Of a stretch of 64,000 nucleotides of DNA, positions 63,087-64,000 are shown one piece after another (the stretch's first letter is position 1; every line of letters starts with the position of its first letter). A program made the position numbers and the translations under genes. Source of the stretch: Vanrija pseudolonga (Eukaryota; Basidiomycota; Tremellomycetes; Trichosporonales; Trichosporonaceae); NCBI RefSeq assembly GCF_020906515.1, contig NC_085849.1, positions 310,001-374,000 of the forward strand, in the 5' to 3' direction. The notes under the pieces were generated by a model. The model was given only the letters and a program-made list of their open reading frames with translations. It searched no databases and had not been told where the DNA came from.

Positions 63087-64000
63087 ATGGCAGCCGAGAC
63101 CCGCCAGCTGGCCGCATGGGCGTCGCGCCTATCGTATGCCGACCTGCCCCGCACGACAGTCGAGGCAACGAAGCGGCTGTTCGCCGACTGGGTGTTCTGC
63201 GCGCACGCTGGCGCGAGCTACCGCGTCATTTCCGCCATGGAGGCGATGGCGTCCGACGTTGGCGGCGACGCGCGCGGGCCAGCATCGACTTTCTCTGGAC
63301 CCCCTCGCGCGCCGTACTGGGCCGCATACCTCAACGCTGGCGCCGGGCACGTCGTCGAGCAGGACGACCTGCACAACGCGTCCGTCGTGCACCCCGCGAC
63401 CGTTGTGTTCCCCGCCGCCTGGGCCGTCGCGCAGGCTAAAGGCAAATCCGCGCGCGAGTTCATCGCGGCGAGCGTGGTCGGGTACGAGGTCGCGTGCCGC
63501 GCCGGCATCCTGCTCGGGCGGGAACACTACCGCGTCTGGCATGTCACGAGCACGGCGGGCACGCTCGGCGCCGCGGCCGCCGCTGGCCGCTTGCTCGGCC
63601 TCGACACGGACGGGATTCTGAACGCCCTCGGCTCGGCGGGCACGCAGACTGCTGGCCTGTGGGAGTTTCTCGCCACCGCCGCCGATAGCAAGCAGGTGCA
63701 CTGCGCGCATGCTGCCGGGACCGGCGTGCAGAGCGCGTTCTTGGCGCTCCACGGCGTGACTGGCAGCCACAACATCCTGCTCGGCAAGCAGGGCATGTTT
63801 GCCGGCATGGTGCCCGGCGTCGACTTGGCCTCGGCGGACGCGACCCGCCTGCTCCCCGTGCCCGGAAAGTTCCAGATCGACGACTCGAGCTTCAAGTTCC
63901 ACGCGTCGTGCCGGCACACGCACCCGAGCGCGGACGGCCTTTTGGCCATCATGACGAAGAACAACTTGACCGCCGACGACATCGCCAGCGTAGACTGCCA
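63087..64000 (+). CDS. MmgE/PrpD-family protein, 3' end outside the window
   Basis: Open from the ATG in CACACAATGG to the window edge, 304 codons without stop or visible intron. Start MAAETRQLAAWASRLSYADL. The family core is clear: GHVVEQDDLHNASVVHPATV, RAGILLGREHYRVWHVTST, GTQTAGLWEFLATAADSKQ and FKFHASCRHTHPSADGLL. This fold includes 2-methylcitrate dehydratase (propionate breakdown), cis-aconitate decarboxylase (itaconate synthesis) and bacterial MmgE. In this family the aspartate pair and histidines of such motifs line the active site. Which reaction it performs cannot be told from the 5' part. Confidence 0.9.
   Translation, partial: MAAETRQLAAWASRLSYADLPRTTVEATKRLFADWVFCAHAGASYRVISAMEAMASDVGGDARGPASTFSGPPRAPYWAAYLNAGAGHVVEQDDLHNASVVHPATVVFPAAWAVAQAKGKSAREFIAASVVGYEVACRAGILLGREHYRVWHVTSTAGTLGAAAAAGRLLGLDTDGILNALGSAGTQTAGLWEFLATAADSKQVHCAHAAGTGVQSAFLALHGVTGSHNILLGKQGMFAGMVPGVDLASADATRLLPVPGKFQIDDSSFKFHASCRHTHPSADGLLAIMTKNNLTADDIASVDC

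Noticed and set aside
1-64000. Transposons, LTR elements or CRISPR arrays
   Set aside because: No transposase, reverse transcriptase or integrase motifs, no long terminal or inverted repeats, and no regularly spaced repeats were seen.

Overview
This window looks like nuclear DNA of a basidiomycete yeast or filamentous relative, most likely Tremellomycetes and perhaps Trichosporonales. The evidence is GC-rich coding sequence, densely packed genes on both strands, and many very short introns (mostly 32-60 bp) with GTGAGT/GTAAGT/GTGGGT donors, a CTGAC or CTAAC branch site and a nearby CAG or TAG acceptor. The protein set is also fungal: OCH1-like mannosyltransferase, ERMES subunit Mdm34, metacaspase, MBF1, PP2A methylesterase, two or three Zn2Cys6 proteins and a GH5 glucanase. 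The lineage is an inference; no rRNA or tRNA gene was recognised. Gene models were spliced by hand, with reading phase checked across every junction.

Layout. (1) Bases 1-12.7 kb hold six genes of one unrecognised, divergent family: four on the plus strand (the first cut by the window edge), then two on the minus strand. Members share a short N-terminal strand/helix module and a C-terminal helical module, joined by disordered linkers of very different length. (2) 13.4-28.2 kb holds a small unknown protein, an OCH1-like glycosyltransferase, an UNC-93-like transporter divergent from a TauD-type dioxygenase, a secreted GH5 exo-beta-1,3-glucanase-like protein and a sugar-porter MFS transporter, separated by gene-poor spacers of 1-2 kb. 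(3) 30.3-38.0 kb is the most unusual part: nine intact genes and two relics in head-to-tail tandem, all on the minus strand. They encode small proteins of 124-166 residues with conserved cysteines (usually six), several N-glycosylation sequons, no N-terminal signal peptide, and a near-invariant hydrophobic segment ending exactly at the C-terminus.

(4) 38.6-64 kb is conventional and dense: a short-chain dehydrogenase, an 11-exon Zn2Cys6 regulator, mitochondrial uL11 divergent from PP2A methylesterase, a small protein with an atypical double Cys3 cluster, a second Zn2Cys6 regulator, a histidine-phosphatase-family protein, a probably GPI-anchored M43-like metalloprotease, a formamidase-family amidohydrolase with GATA-factor sites in its promoter, MBF1, metacaspase, Mdm34 and the 5' part of a MmgE/PrpD-family gene that leaves the window.

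Functional links that can be argued from position are few. The transporter/dioxygenase pair share a 1.36-kb divergent promoter with GATA sites. The dehydrogenase is followed directly by a Zn2Cys6 regulator. uL11m and PPE1 share a 333-bp bidirectional promoter. The two tandem families appear to be lineage-specific expansions whose role cannot be read from sequence alone.
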